NCBI RefSeq assembly: GCF_000718635.1
Contig: NZ_JOBF01000003.1
Span: forward strand, 806,001 to 870,000
From: Streptomyces varsoviensis
GTDB taxonomy: Bacteria > Actinomycetota > Actinomycetes > Streptomycetales > Streptomycetaceae
Direction: 5' to 3'
Length of the DNA: 64,000 bases
Both the position numbers and the translations under genes were made by a program. The notes under the pieces are model-generated. The model saw only the letters and a list, made by a program, of their open reading frames with translations, had not been told where the DNA came from and made no database searches. Position 1 is the first letter of the stretch; each line of letters begins with the position of its first letter. Shown here one piece after another: positions 35,023-43,471 of the stretch.

Positions 35023-35573
35023 CCACTCCCCCTTGGCTGCACCCCTGGGACGGCCCAGGTACTCAGCGGGACAAATCCGGTCCCGCCAATCCTGACACGG
35101 AGGCCCCGGCAGCCGACCCGTGTCGAGAAGCTGTTACGGCCATTCAGGGACCCCGGAACGGGCGTACGCCACCACGCGGAAGGGCCGGATACCGGCACGC
35201 CGGCACGCCCGTACGGGCCGCCCGGCCGTCCGCCCGGCGGCGCTCCCGCCCCGGCAGCGCTCCGTGTCCGCCGCACAACTTGGCGTCAACTCGCCCTAGT
35301 GACCGAGGGGCTGACGTTCTAAAGTCTTCGCCGTGGCCCGGGCCCCCGGCCGCGCCGAACCTCCCGCGGTCGCGCCGGACCACTCCCGCAGTCCAGGCTC
35401 CCGCGGTCGAGGTCGGACCGGGTCGGTGGCTCCGGGGGGAGCGGGCCGTCGGCCCGGTCCGATTGGCCTCCCGATGGACGGCACGCCGACGCCCACCCGT
35501 TCGGCGCAACGCGCCACCGGGCCCTGACGACGCGACGCGCCACCCGGCTGTCAGCCGTCGGCCCCGCGCCCCC
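35023..35573. other. 550-base intergenic region with one weak small ORF
   Basis: Mostly non-coding. It includes the GH6 promoter region at its left end. Around 35285-35335 the GC content falls and a promoter-like stretch (TTGGCG ... TTCTAAAGTCTTC) precedes a possible leaderless GTG at 35333, listed separately. I see no RNA gene or mobile element. Confidence 0.5.
35333..35527 (+). CDS. Possible small leaderless ORF, doubtful
   Basis: 64 codons from GTG 35333, rich in Pro, Gly and Arg. TAAAGT lies about 9 bases before the GTG, so transcript and translation starts could coincide. The protein has no recognisable feature, and its composition could simply reflect GC-rich non-coding DNA. It may be the decayed start of a longer gene. 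Confidence 0.2.
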   Translation: MARAPGRAEPPAVAPDHSRSPGSRGRGRTGSVAPGGAGRRPGPIGLPMDGTPTPTRSAQRATGP

Positions 35574-36266
35574 TCAGCCGTCGGCCGCCGCGGCCCCTCG
35601 GCCCTCGGCCGCCGGCCGCTCCCCGGTGAGGTAGGCCGAGACCACGACGTTGGCGGAGTACGCGTGCCGGGCCCGGTCGTACGCGCCGCCGCAGGTGATG
35701 ACGCGCAGCTCGGCCCGGTGCCCGGGGCGCGGCCCGTAGACCTTCTGGGCGTCGAAGTGGTGCTTGGCGAAGACGGAGACGTCCTCGACGGTGAACTCGG
35801 CGACCGAGCCGTCCGAGCGGGTCACGTCGATCCGCGCCCCCGGCTTGACGCCGCCGAGGCGGTGGAAGACGGCGGGCGCGGTCCTGGTGTCGAGGTGGCC
35901 GACGAGGACGGCCGCGCCGGTGCCGCCGGGCCGCGGCCCGCCGCGGTACCAGGCGACCTCCCCCGGGTGCTCGTACGGCGGCGGGTCGACCGCGCCCCGC
36001 GCGTCCAGGCCGCGGGCCACGACCGGGGCGCGGACGCCCAGGGACTCGATGGCGACCCCGCGCGGCCGGGCGTCCGGCAGCGGGCCGTGCGCCGGGGGCA
36101 GCGGATGGCTCGCGGGCCGGCCGACGGCGGCGACATCGCCGGTCGTCGGCGTCGCACTGCCCCGCCCCTCGGTGATCTCCCGCCCCCACAGCCACAGCCC
36201 CAGCAGCAGCGCCGCCCAGACCACCCCGATCACCAGCCGGCCGTAGCCGCCGCGCGCGTCGTCCAT
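35574..36266 (-). CDS. Class F sortase
   Basis: 230 residues. One N-terminal transmembrane helix (LVIGVVWAALLLGLWLWG) and a Pro-rich linker precede the sortase domain. The catalytic His is in AVLVGHLDT, Cys in LRVITCGGAYD and Arg in DRARHAYSANVVVSA, matching class F. It is a membrane enzyme outside the cell that should attach or process a surface protein. The gene lies 19 bases downstream of a surface-protein gene, a pairing common in streptomycetes. Confidence 0.9.
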   Translation of the reverse strand: MDDARGGYGRLVIGVVWAALLLGLWLWGREITEGRGSATPTTGDVAAVGRPASHPLPPAHGPLPDARPRGVAIESLGVRAPVVARGLDARGAVDPPPYEHPGEVAWYRGGPRPGGTGAAVLVGHLDTRTAPAVFHRLGGVKPGARIDVTRSDGSVAEFTVEDVSVFAKHHFDAQKVYGPRPGHRAELRVITCGGAYDRARHAYSANVVVSAYLTGERPAAEGRGAAAADG

Positions 36267-36285
36267 ATCCCGCGACCCGTTCCCC

Positions 36286-36981
36286 TCAGCGCCCCGACGG
36301 CGCGCCGCGGCGCCGGCGGCGGTGCAGGAACAGCCCGCCGAGCATCAGCGCGGCGCCGCCCGCGAGGACGAGACCGTACGGCTCGGGGCCGCCCGCGTCG
36401 TCGATCCGGGGCGCGGTGCCGCCGCCTCCGGCCGGTACGGGCGCGACGGGCGAGGCCGGGGCGGTGGCGGAGCCCTCGGCCGTCACGGTCAGGTTCCCCT
36501 GGACGGTCTGGCCCTCGCCGCCGCAGGCGACGGTGACGGCGTACTCGCCGACGCTCACCGAGGAGCGGATGGCGGCCTCGCCGAAGAGCCCGTCGGCGTC
36601 CTTCGCCAGTTTGACGTCGGCGACGAACGCCTCCGACGTGGCCACCGCCTTGTCCGCCCGACAGCCGGAGACCCGCAGCGCGACCTCCCCGCCGGGGACG
36701 GCGGCGAGCGGATCGATGCGCACGGCGCCCGGCGACTGCCCGGCCGCGTAGGGATCGGAGGCGCCGGAAGGGCCGGAAGGGCCGGAAGGATCAGCGGTGC
36801 CGGCGGAGTCGGCGGATTCCGGGGAGTACGGCGCGGTCGCGTACGGCTCGGCGATGTACGGGTCGGTCGCGTACGGCTCGGTCGAGTCTTGGGCTTGAGC
36901 GCAGACGGGGGCGGCTGCGAGGGCGGCGACGGCGAACGCGCCGCAGAGCGTGAGGCGGACTGTGCCGCGGTCAGAACCCAT
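36286..36981 (-). CDS. Secreted surface protein with C-terminal membrane anchor, paired with sortase F
   Basis: 231 residues. A signal peptide (AFAVAALAAAPVCAQAQ) is followed by a Tyr/Pro repeat zone (PYATDPYIAEPYATAPY) and a beta-rich domain with three Cys. The C-terminal helix GLVLAGGAALMLGGLFLH ends in RRRRRG, the shape of a sorting signal. No classic LPxTG is present; the residues before the helix are DDAGGPEPYG. It may be a non-canonical sortase F substrate or simply tail-anchored. AGGAGG lies about 7 bases before the ATG. Confidence 0.7.
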   Translation of the reverse strand: MGSDRGTVRLTLCGAFAVAALAAAPVCAQAQDSTEPYATDPYIAEPYATAPYSPESADSAGTADPSGPSGPSGASDPYAAGQSPGAVRIDPLAAVPGGEVALRVSGCRADKAVATSEAFVADVKLAKDADGLFGEAAIRSSVSVGEYAVTVACGGEGQTVQGNLTVTAEGSATAPASPVAPVPAGGGGTAPRIDDAGGPEPYGLVLAGGAALMLGGLFLHRRRRRGAPSGR

Positions 36982-37117
36982 GGCGAACCTCCTGGTGCTT
37001 TCGAAGGTTCACCCCGGCGCCGCCGCGCGCATCCGCTCCGTGTCCGTATTACTCCATCAGGTGATGAAACAGCGATGCGGGACGGTCCGGGCGGCGAAGT
37101 GGACGCCGAGCGAGGAC

Positions 37118-37161
37118 GGCCGTAGAACGTCAAGAAGACGAAGGCCGTAGAACGTCAAGAA
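37118..37161. repeat. 19-bp direct repeat in intergenic DNA
   Basis: GGCCGTAGAACGTCAAGAA occurs at 37118-37136 and 37143-37161, and AACGTCAAAAA follows. The stretch is A-rich compared with its surroundings and lies about 100 bases upstream of the HAD gene. Confidence 0.8.
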
Positions 37162-37260
37162 CGTCAAAAAGAGGGAGAAACGCGAGCGAAGTCACCGCGA
37201 TCCCGCGCATGAATAAGATGGCCGTCCCATGATTCCGCTTATCGGCAGGAGTTCGCACCC

Positions 37261-38040
37261 ATGACAGAGCGCAAGCCCATCGAATCGTGGCTGACCGACA
37301 TGGACGGCGTGCTGATGCACGAGGGCGTTCCGGTGCCCGGAGCGGATGCCTTCATCAAGAAGCTGCGCGACTCCGGCAAGCCGTTTCTCGTGCTCACCAA
37401 CAATTCCATCTACACGGCCCGCGACCTGCACGCGCGGCTGAACCGGATCGGGCTCGACGTGCCGGTCGCGAACATCTGGACCTCGGCGCTGGCCACCGCC
37501 AATTTCCTGGACAACCAGCACCCCGGCGGCACGGCCTATGTCATCGGCGAGGCGGGGCTGACCACGGCGCTCCACGACGCCGGATATGTGCTGAGCGACG
37601 CCGACCCCGATTTCGTCATCCTGGGCGAGACCCGCACCTATTCCTTCGAGGCGCTGACCAAGGCCATTCGGCTCATCAACAACGGCGCCCGATTCATCGC
37701 GACCAACCCCGACAACACCGGGCCCTCCCCGGACGGGGCGCTGCCCGCGACGGGCTCGGTGGCCGCGCTCATCACCAAGGCGACGGGCAAGGAGCCGTAC
37801 TTCGTCGGCAAGCCGAACCCGCTGATGATGCGGACCGGTCTCAACACCATCGGCGCCCATTCCGAGACCAGCGCGATGATCGGCGACCGGATGGACACGG
37901 ACGTGCTGGCGGGCCTGGAGGCGGGGATGGAGACGTTCCTCGTGCTCACCGGGCTGACCGGCAAGGACGACATCGACCGCTACCCGTACCGGCCGACGCG
38001 CGTCGTGGACTCCATCGCTGACCTGGTGGATCTGGTCTGA
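37261..38040 (+). CDS. NagD-like HAD-IIA family phosphatase
   Basis: 259 residues. HAD motifs are complete: motif I WLTDMDGVLMHE (nucleophile Asp and second Asp), motif II VLTNNS, motif III Lys in FVGKPNPLM and motif IV IGDRMDTDVLAG. The large C2 cap between motifs II and III is typical of HAD-IIA enzymes such as NagD, which act on nucleotides and small phosphoesters. AGGAG precedes the ATG. It is monocistronic. The stop codon is part of a 14-bp tandem repeat. Confidence 0.92.
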   Translation: MTERKPIESWLTDMDGVLMHEGVPVPGADAFIKKLRDSGKPFLVLTNNSIYTARDLHARLNRIGLDVPVANIWTSALATANFLDNQHPGGTAYVIGEAGLTTALHDAGYVLSDADPDFVILGETRTYSFEALTKAIRLINNGARFIATNPDNTGPSPDGALPATGSVAALITKATGKEPYFVGKPNPLMMRTGLNTIGAHSETSAMIGDRMDTDVLAGLEAGMETFLVLTGLTGKDDIDRYPYRPTRVVDSIADLVDLV

Positions 38041-38080
38041 GAGGTCTCGTCCGAGGGGTCCCGTCCGACAGATCTCGTCT
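38039..38080 (+). repeat. Three 14-bp tandem repeats starting in a stop codon
   Basis: GAGAGGTCTCGTCC, GAGGGGTCCCGTCC and GACAGATCTCGTCT follow each other. The first begins with the last two bases of the TGA of the HAD phosphatase gene. Confidence 0.85.
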
Positions 38081-38160
38081 GCGAGCGGGGCGGCCGAAGA
38101 AACAGCGGGCGACGGCGGGCGCGGTGCCGGCAGGGGCCGCGTCCCCCTGAGCGGCGCGGC

Positions 38161-40128
38161 TCAGGAAGCCAGCCGGTCCTCGATCAGCTTCGTCCACTTC
38201 TCCTTCCGCTCCGGTTCCTTCAGCTCGGCCTCCCAGTCGCCGGTGCTCATGCGCAGGCCCTCCGGGCCCATGTTGAGCTGCCGCAGCAGCTCCCGCGCGG
38301 CCGTGCGCACCTCGTCGTCGTTGCCGTTGGCCAGGTCGTACAGCTCGCCCGCCATCCGCTGCCGCTTGCCCGGCCCGACGGACTTCCAGAAGGCGAGGGC
38401 CTTGCGCATGGCCTGTGCGGGGGTGAGCTGGGTGGCGGCCTCCGCGGTGGCCGGGTCGGCGGTGGCGGGGCCAGCCGTGGCGGCTTCCACGCCGGCGGCG
38501 TGCTCGGCCCCTTCGGTCCGTTCGGCCCCTTCAGTCCGTTCGGTCCCTTCAGTCCGTTCGGTCCCTTCGGTCCGTTCGACCCCCTCATTTCGTTCGGTCC
38601 CTTCGGCCTGAGCGTTGTCGGGGTTTTCGGCCGTCGGCGAGGTGGTGGCCCGTTCCCCCTGTTTCGCCTGCTCCGCCATGATGATCTTGTACCGCTTACG
38701 GACCGACTTCCACGCCTTGTAGAGGGCGAGCCCGCCGAGCAGCAGGGCCGCCGCGCCGGCCAGCGCCCAGCCGGCCGGCGACGAGAAGGCGATGGCCCCG
38801 GCGGCGGCCGCGATGGCCACGGCTCCGCCCGCGACCTTGACGAAGTTGCCGGCGGCCGACACGCCCTTCTTCACCCGGCGGCGGCCGCGCTTCTTCATCG
38901 CGTACGCGCCGACCGCCGCGAGCCGGTCCGCCGACTCCTCGTAGGCCGGTGCCTTGCGCGCCGCCTCCGCTTCGAGCTGCTCGATGTGGGCGGTCAGCCC
39001 GGCGATCTCCGCCTCCAGGCGGCGCATGGCAGCGGCGTTCTCCGGGGTGCCGTCCGGCCGGGACGACGAGGTCGGCCGGGACCGCCGCTCGGCCAGATCG
39101 GCGCGGGGCGCCGCCATCGCCGCGCGGGCCGCGGCGATGTCCCTGCGCAGCAACTTGTTCTCGATGGTGTCGTCGAACTTCGCGGGCGGCGCGTTGACCC
39201 CGGCGAGGTTCCGCTTCATGCGGTGGGTGCGCACCACGGAGCGGACGTCCCGGACGACCTTGCTGATCGAGACGACGATCGTCAGGGCGCCGATCGTCTC
39301 GCCGACCGCCGCGGGGGCGAGGCTGCCGGCGACCTTCACCCCGGTCCTGGCCATCGAGAGGCCGTCACTGGCGGTGAGGGCGACGTCCTGGGCGGCGTCG
39401 GCGCTCTTCGCGTTGCGGTCGCGGCGCAGGGTGCGCCAGTCGACGCCCTTCTTCTCCTTGAGCCCGTTCAGGCCGCGCTGCGCCTTCAGGGCCCCGCTCG
39501 TGTCGTGGACCGCGGCCACCGAGTCCACCAGCCCGCCCTCGGCGTCGGTGGCGAGCGTCGCGTCGGCCACCCGCAGGATCTCCGCCTTGTCGGAGGGGTT
39601 CGCGTACGCCTCGGCGCCCCGGCCCGTCACGGCGGGCATGGTGACGCGGCTGGCGGCGAAGTCGACGGGGTCGAGGAGGTTCTTGACGGTCGCCAGCTTC
39701 TCCGACGGCTTCGACAGCAGCTTCTTGATCCAGTTGCGGGCGCCGCGCGGCTCGGCGGCGGGGGCGGGGGCGGTCTCGACGCCGCCCGTACGCTCGGCAG
39801 GCTCCGTACGGTCGACCGGCTCCGTACGGTCGACAGCGGGCGCGGGGCGCGCAGCGACAGGCTCCGGACGCGCGGGCAGTTCAGCGAGCTCGATCTGGTC
39901 CGTATGCTCGGTCTCGCCCGTGCGCTCGGCCGGCCATGTGCCGGCCCGCCGCTCCTGGCTCAGCGTCTGCACGACGGCGCGGTTTCCGGCCACGGACTGG
40001 AGCGCCCTGAGGCGGGCCGCGGAACCCGCGCCGGCCCCGGCGGGGCGGTCTGCGGCCCGTACCGTCGGCCGGTCCTCGGTCCGGGGGCCCGGGGCCGAGG
40101 TACGCGGACGTTCGTCGTGCGGGCGCAT
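38161..40128 (-). CDS. Large protein with injection-system-cargo-like leader and transmembrane segments
   Basis: 655 residues from ATG 40128 (AGGAAGG 5 bases upstream). Near the N-terminus, RLRALQSVAGNRAVVQTLSQ matches the LQxxAGNxAV leader common among actinobacterial proteins linked to extracellular contractile injection systems and DUF4157 toxins. A Pro/Glu-rich stretch, helical domain, coiled coil (RRLEAEIAGLTAHIEQLEAE) and two hydrophobic segments (VAIAAAAGAIAFSSPAGWAL, GAAALLLGGLALY) follow. Then come six-residue TERTEG repeats and a charged helical tail. I see no enzymatic motif. No sheath, tube or baseplate gene is in the window. Confidence 0.65.
   Translation of the reverse strand: MRPHDERPRTSAPGPRTEDRPTVRAADRPAGAGAGSAARLRALQSVAGNRAVVQTLSQERRAGTWPAERTGETEHTDQIELAELPARPEPVAARPAPAVDRTEPVDRTEPAERTGGVETAPAPAAEPRGARNWIKKLLSKPSEKLATVKNLLDPVDFAASRVTMPAVTGRGAEAYANPSDKAEILRVADATLATDAEGGLVDSVAAVHDTSGALKAQRGLNGLKEKKGVDWRTLRRDRNAKSADAAQDVALTASDGLSMARTGVKVAGSLAPAAVGETIGALTIVVSISKVVRDVRSVVRTHRMKRNLAGVNAPPAKFDDTIENKLLRRDIAAARAAMAAPRADLAERRSRPTSSSRPDGTPENAAAMRRLEAEIAGLTAHIEQLEAEAARKAPAYEESADRLAAVGAYAMKKRGRRRVKKGVSAAGNFVKVAGGAVAIAAAAGAIAFSSPAGWALAGAAALLLGGLALYKAWKSVRKRYKIIMAEQAKQGERATTSPTAENPDNAQAEGTERNEGVERTEGTERTEGTERTEGAERTEGAEHAAGVEAATAGPATADPATAEAATQLTPAQAMRKALAFWKSVGPGKRQRMAGELYDLANGNDDEVRTAARELLRQLNMGPEGLRMSTGDWEAELKEPERKEKWTKLIEDRLAS
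38505..38612. repeat. Six 18-bp tandem repeats inside the cargo-like gene
   Basis: Six consecutive 18-bp units of the form CGGTCCCTTCAGTCCGTT on the plus strand encode TEG(T/A/V)ER-type hexapeptides on the minus strand. Units 2-4 are nearly identical; the array is a likely site of length variation. Confidence 0.88.
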
Positions 40129-40314
40129 CGCTGCCTTCCTGACGGTCATTCCGGGCGAACGGCGATGGTCGCGAACATCCGTGGCCGAAAACAGGCGCTC
40201 AGGGTCACGATCGAGGGCAGACTTCGCTGCCCCGCCGATCATCCGGACCGCCGCGGCTCCCCGCTCCCGACCGCCGCTGACGCGACAGCCGCCACCAGCG
40301 CCCCAGTCGTCCCC

Positions 40315-41397
40315 TCAACTCGACGTGGCCGATTTCCAGTCCTCGATGTACGACCGGAGGTTTTTGTCGATGTCGGCCCAGTCGGGCTGGAAGATCTCGA
40401 CGCCCTTCATGATCTGGGCGAGCGCGGTCGCGTTCGCGTCGGTGGCCTTGACGTCCGTACGGGCCGCGAAGCCGCCGCCGACCGCGGAGACCTCGCGCTG
40501 CACGTCCTCGCTGAGCAGGTAGTCGAGGAGCTTGCGGGCGTTGGCGCTGTGCGGGGCGCCCTTGACGAGCCCGGCCGCGTAGGGCAGGGCGAAGGTGGTG
40601 GGCTTGCCGGTGGGGCTCGCGGCGGGGAAGAAGATGCCCTGGTGCGGCATGGACTTCATGTTGGCGTAGTTCATCTGCACATCGCCGTTGGCGACGAGGA
40701 GTTCGCCCTTGTCGGTCTTGGGAGCGAGCTGCCCGGTGGACGAGGACGGGCCGACGTTGTTGGCCTGGAGCTTCTTCAGGTAGCCCATGGCGGCGTCCTT
40801 GCCGCCGAAGTCGTGCATGGCCTTGACGAGTACGGCCGTGCCGTCGCCCGCGACGCCCGGCGTGGAGTACTGGAGCTTGCCGTTGAACCTGCCGTCCAGC
40901 AGGTCCTGCCAGCTCTTCGGGGGCTGCTTCAGTTCCTTGCTGTTGTAGATGAAGCAGAGGTAGTTGTTGACGATGGACGTCCACGCGCCGCCGGCGTCCT
41001 TGTCCCCGGCCGCGACCCGCTCCGAGCCCCGCGGCTTGTACGGGGCCAGCAGTCCCTTGCCGGCCGCCTGCTGGATGAAGGGCGGGAGGGTGACGACGAT
41101 GTCCGCCTTGGTGTTGGACTTCTCGCGGATCAGCCGCTGCACCATTGCCCCGGAGCCGCCCTCGACGTAGTTGACCTTGATGCCGGTCCGCCGCTCGAAG
41201 TCCTTGAAGACCTTGTCGTAGAAGCCGCCCCCTTCCTTGGAGTTGCCCGAGTTCGCGGACTTGAGCCCGTCGGCGCTGTAGACGGTGACCTCCTTGGCCT
41301 TGCTGTCGGCGGTGGAGGCCCCGCCGCAGGCGGTGACGGTGGCGCCGAGGAGCAGGGCTCCGCAGGCGGCGGCGATCGGCTTGTGGTGGCTGCGCAT
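40315..41397 (-). CDS. ABC transporter substrate-binding lipoprotein, 2-aminoethylphosphonate type
   Basis: 360 residues from ATG 41397. A lipoprotein signal ends in GATVTACGG. The mature protein is an iron/thiamine/phosphonate-type family 1 binding protein (EVTVYSADGLKS, FERRTGIKVNYVEGGSGAM, GDGTAVLVKAM, ALPYAAGLVKGAPHSANA). It opens a six-gene set with two permeases, an ATPase, a phosphonatase-like hydrolase and an FAD oxidoreductase, so 2-aminoethylphosphonate or a relative is the likely ligand. It lies 75 bases downstream of the permease gene. Confidence 0.87.
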   Translation of the reverse strand: MRSHHKPIAAACGALLLGATVTACGGASTADSKAKEVTVYSADGLKSANSGNSKEGGGFYDKVFKDFERRTGIKVNYVEGGSGAMVQRLIREKSNTKADIVVTLPPFIQQAAGKGLLAPYKPRGSERVAAGDKDAGGAWTSIVNNYLCFIYNSKELKQPPKSWQDLLDGRFNGKLQYSTPGVAGDGTAVLVKAMHDFGGKDAAMGYLKKLQANNVGPSSSTGQLAPKTDKGELLVANGDVQMNYANMKSMPHQGIFFPAASPTGKPTTFALPYAAGLVKGAPHSANARKLLDYLLSEDVQREVSAVGGGFAARTDVKATDANATALAQIMKGVEIFQPDWADIDKNLRSYIEDWKSATSS

Positions 41398-41453
41398 GAC
41401 GTGTCGTACTCCTGGTGGAGGGGGGAGCAAGGGCGGAAGGACAGGAAGAGGAA

Positions 41454-41479
41454 GGGCTGCTACCGGGGGCTGCTACCGG
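41454..41479. repeat. Perfect 13-bp tandem duplication across a stop codon
   Basis: GGGCTGCTACCGG occurs at 41454-41466 and again at 41467-41479. The second copy contains the CTA that is the TAG stop of the permease gene on the minus strand, so a second TAG lies 13 bases downstream. Confidence 0.9.
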
Positions 41480-42270
41480 TACGAGGCGCGGGTCCGGATC
41501 CGGCCGACGGCGAGCAGGACGAGCAGGGTCGCCGCCATGAGCACCACGGCGAGGGCGGCGCCGGCGAAGAGCGAGCCCCGGTCCGTAGCCCCGAAGATCT
41601 TGACGGGGAGGGGCAGCCAGTCCGGCGGGTAGAGCATCATCGTGGCGCTCAACTCGCCCATGGACAGGGCGAAGCAGAGCCCGGCCGCTGCCGTCAGGGA
41701 GGGCAGCAGGAGGGGGAGTTTGACGCGGAGCAGTACGTACCAGGGGCGCGCCCCGAGGCTGGCGGCGCTCTGCTCGTACGCCGGGTCGAGGCGGGCCGCG
41801 GCGGCGGAGACGGACTGGTAGGCGAAGGCGGTGACGAGGATCGCGTGGGCGGCGATCACGATCTGGCGGGTGCCGTTGAGGAGGATCGGCGGCTGGGAGA
41901 AGGCGACCAGCAGCGCCAGTCCGACGACGACGGAGGGCACGGCGACGGGCAGCATGAACAGCGCGTCGACGACGCGCCGGCCGCGCCTGCGCAGCGCGTC
42001 GGCGGCGAGCGCGGCCCAGGTCCCCGCGGCCAGGGCGAGGATTCCGGCGGCGAAGGCGGTGCCGAGGCTGGCGGTCAGGGCGCGCAGCGAGTCGCCGCCG
42101 GCGATGTCCCGGTAGTGCGCGAGGGTCGCGCCGGACGGGAGCGCTCCGCTCCAGGACGTCGAGAAGGACGCGGCCAGGATCACCAGGAACGGCAGCGCGA
42201 AGACCGGCACGAAGAGGACGAGGAACAGGGCCCAGAGCGCCCAGCGGGCGGCGCGGCTATGCACGAGCAC
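41473..42270 (-). CDS. Aminophosphonate-type ABC transporter permease 1
   Basis: 265 residues, six predicted helices, binding-protein-dependent inner-membrane component of the CysW/PotC class. The coupling loop appears in QSAASLGARPWYVLLRVKLP. The 5' end overlaps the upstream permease gene by 14 bases. The other half of the channel is encoded directly upstream. Confidence 0.88.
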   Translation of the reverse strand: MLVHSRAARWALWALFLVLFVPVFALPFLVILAASFSTSWSGALPSGATLAHYRDIAGGDSLRALTASLGTAFAAGILALAAGTWAALAADALRRRGRRVVDALFMLPVAVPSVVVGLALLVAFSQPPILLNGTRQIVIAAHAILVTAFAYQSVSAAAARLDPAYEQSAASLGARPWYVLLRVKLPLLLPSLTAAAGLCFALSMGELSATMMLYPPDWLPLPVKIFGATDRGSLFAGAALAVVLMAATLLVLLAVGRIRTRASYR

Positions 42271-43471
42271 GGCGGGGGCCTCCGGCGGTGGGCGCGGTAC
42301 GGGCGACGAGGACGCGGTAGAGGCCGTAGAGCGCCGCCGACAGGGCGACGCTGACGACCGCGACGACGCACGCCCCGGTGTAGTCGCCGTCGAGGATGGC
42401 CTTGCTGTAGACGAGCATGGGCAGGGTCGTGACGTCCTTGGCGCCGGTGAAGAGCACGATGCCGAATTCGTTGAGGCACATGACGAGGACGAGGCTGCCG
42501 CCCGCGGCGAGGGCCGGCAGCGCCTCGGGCAGGATCACCTGCCGCACGATGCGCGCGGGCCGCGCGCCGAGCGAGGCCGCCACCTCCAACTGGCCCGTCT
42601 CCACCTGCGAGAACGCGGCCAGCAGCGGCCGCATCACGAACGGCGTGAAGTAGGTGATCTCCGCGAGCAGCACGCCGTACGGGGTGTGCAGGAAGTCGAA
42701 CGGGCCGCTCACCGCGCCCGTCACGTCCGTCCACAGCCCGTTGGCCATGCCGACGGTGCCGTAGAGGAAGAGGAGCGCGAGCGTGATGAGGAAGGAGGGG
42801 AAGGCGAGGAAGATATCGATGAACCGGCCGACCGCCTTGGCCCCGGGAAACGGCACGAAGGCGATGACGAGCGCCAGCACGAACCCGAGCACCAGGCACC
42901 CGACGGTCGCCGCGACCGCGATGACGACCGTGTTCCCCAGCGCCTCCCGGAACGACGCCTCCCCGAGCACGTCCCCGTACGCGGCGACGGAGTGCCCGCC
43001 GCCGTCCGGCGACACGGACTGCCACCCGACCAGCGCGAGCGGATAGAGGAAGACGAGGCCGAGGGCGGCGACGGGAGGAAGGGCGTATATCCAGGCCGGT
43101 ACGGATCGCCAACGCGCCGTGCGGCGCGGCTTTCCGGGTACGGGCCCGGGGGCGGGGTACCCCGCCGCGCCGGGCGCGTCCACCACGCCTCGCGCGGGCG
43201 CGCGCCGGCCGGGCACGGAGACGTCGGCGGCCTCAGCCCCGGGCACTGGGGCGGACTCGGGTCCAGAGCCTGGGGCAGGCTCGGGGCCACGGTCCGCAGC
43301 CGGGCCGGACCGCTGACGCGGTGCCGAGCCGAGGCCGCCGGCCGGGGCGGACTCCGGCCCGTGCTCGGGGCCGGTGGCCCCGGCCGGGGCGGAGCCGGGA
43401 CGCGGCGGCAGGCCGGGGGTGCGGAGCGGCGCGTCCCGCTCGGGGCCGGGGGTCCGCTTCAGCTCAGCCAT
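42257..43471 (-). CDS. Aminophosphonate-type ABC transporter permease 2 with long disordered N-terminus
   Basis: 404 residues. About 125 Pro/Gly/Ala-rich residues precede a normal six-helix permease domain (VPAWIYALPPVAALGLVFLY onward; coupling loop EVAASLGARPARIVRQVILP). The N-terminal extension is absent from typical CysU/PotB-class permeases. A later start near 43110 would give a standard-size protein, but the frame is open and the start overlaps the ATPase stop by 8 bases, which supports the long form. Confidence 0.85.
   Translation of the reverse strand: MAELKRTPGPERDAPLRTPGLPPRPGSAPAGATGPEHGPESAPAGGLGSAPRQRSGPAADRGPEPAPGSGPESAPVPGAEAADVSVPGRRAPARGVVDAPGAAGYPAPGPVPGKPRRTARWRSVPAWIYALPPVAALGLVFLYPLALVGWQSVSPDGGGHSVAAYGDVLGEASFREALGNTVVIAVAATVGCLVLGFVLALVIAFVPFPGAKAVGRFIDIFLAFPSFLITLALLFLYGTVGMANGLWTDVTGAVSGPFDFLHTPYGVLLAEITYFTPFVMRPLLAAFSQVETGQLEVAASLGARPARIVRQVILPEALPALAAGGSLVLVMCLNEFGIVLFTGAKDVTTLPMLVYSKAILDGDYTGACVVAVVSVALSAALYGLYRVLVARTAPTAGGPRRARA

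Noticed and set aside
35333..35527. Confident call of a leaderless small protein
   Set aside because: Promoter-like bases are present, but the peptide is compositionally like GC-rich non-coding DNA; retained only at low confidence.
38505..38612. CRISPR-like array
   Set aside because: The 18-bp units are directly adjacent with no spacers and encode in-frame hexapeptides.
38500..42354. 1284-codon plus-strand frame
   Set aside because: It runs antisense across three well-supported genes and is low-complexity; high GC alone produces such long frames.
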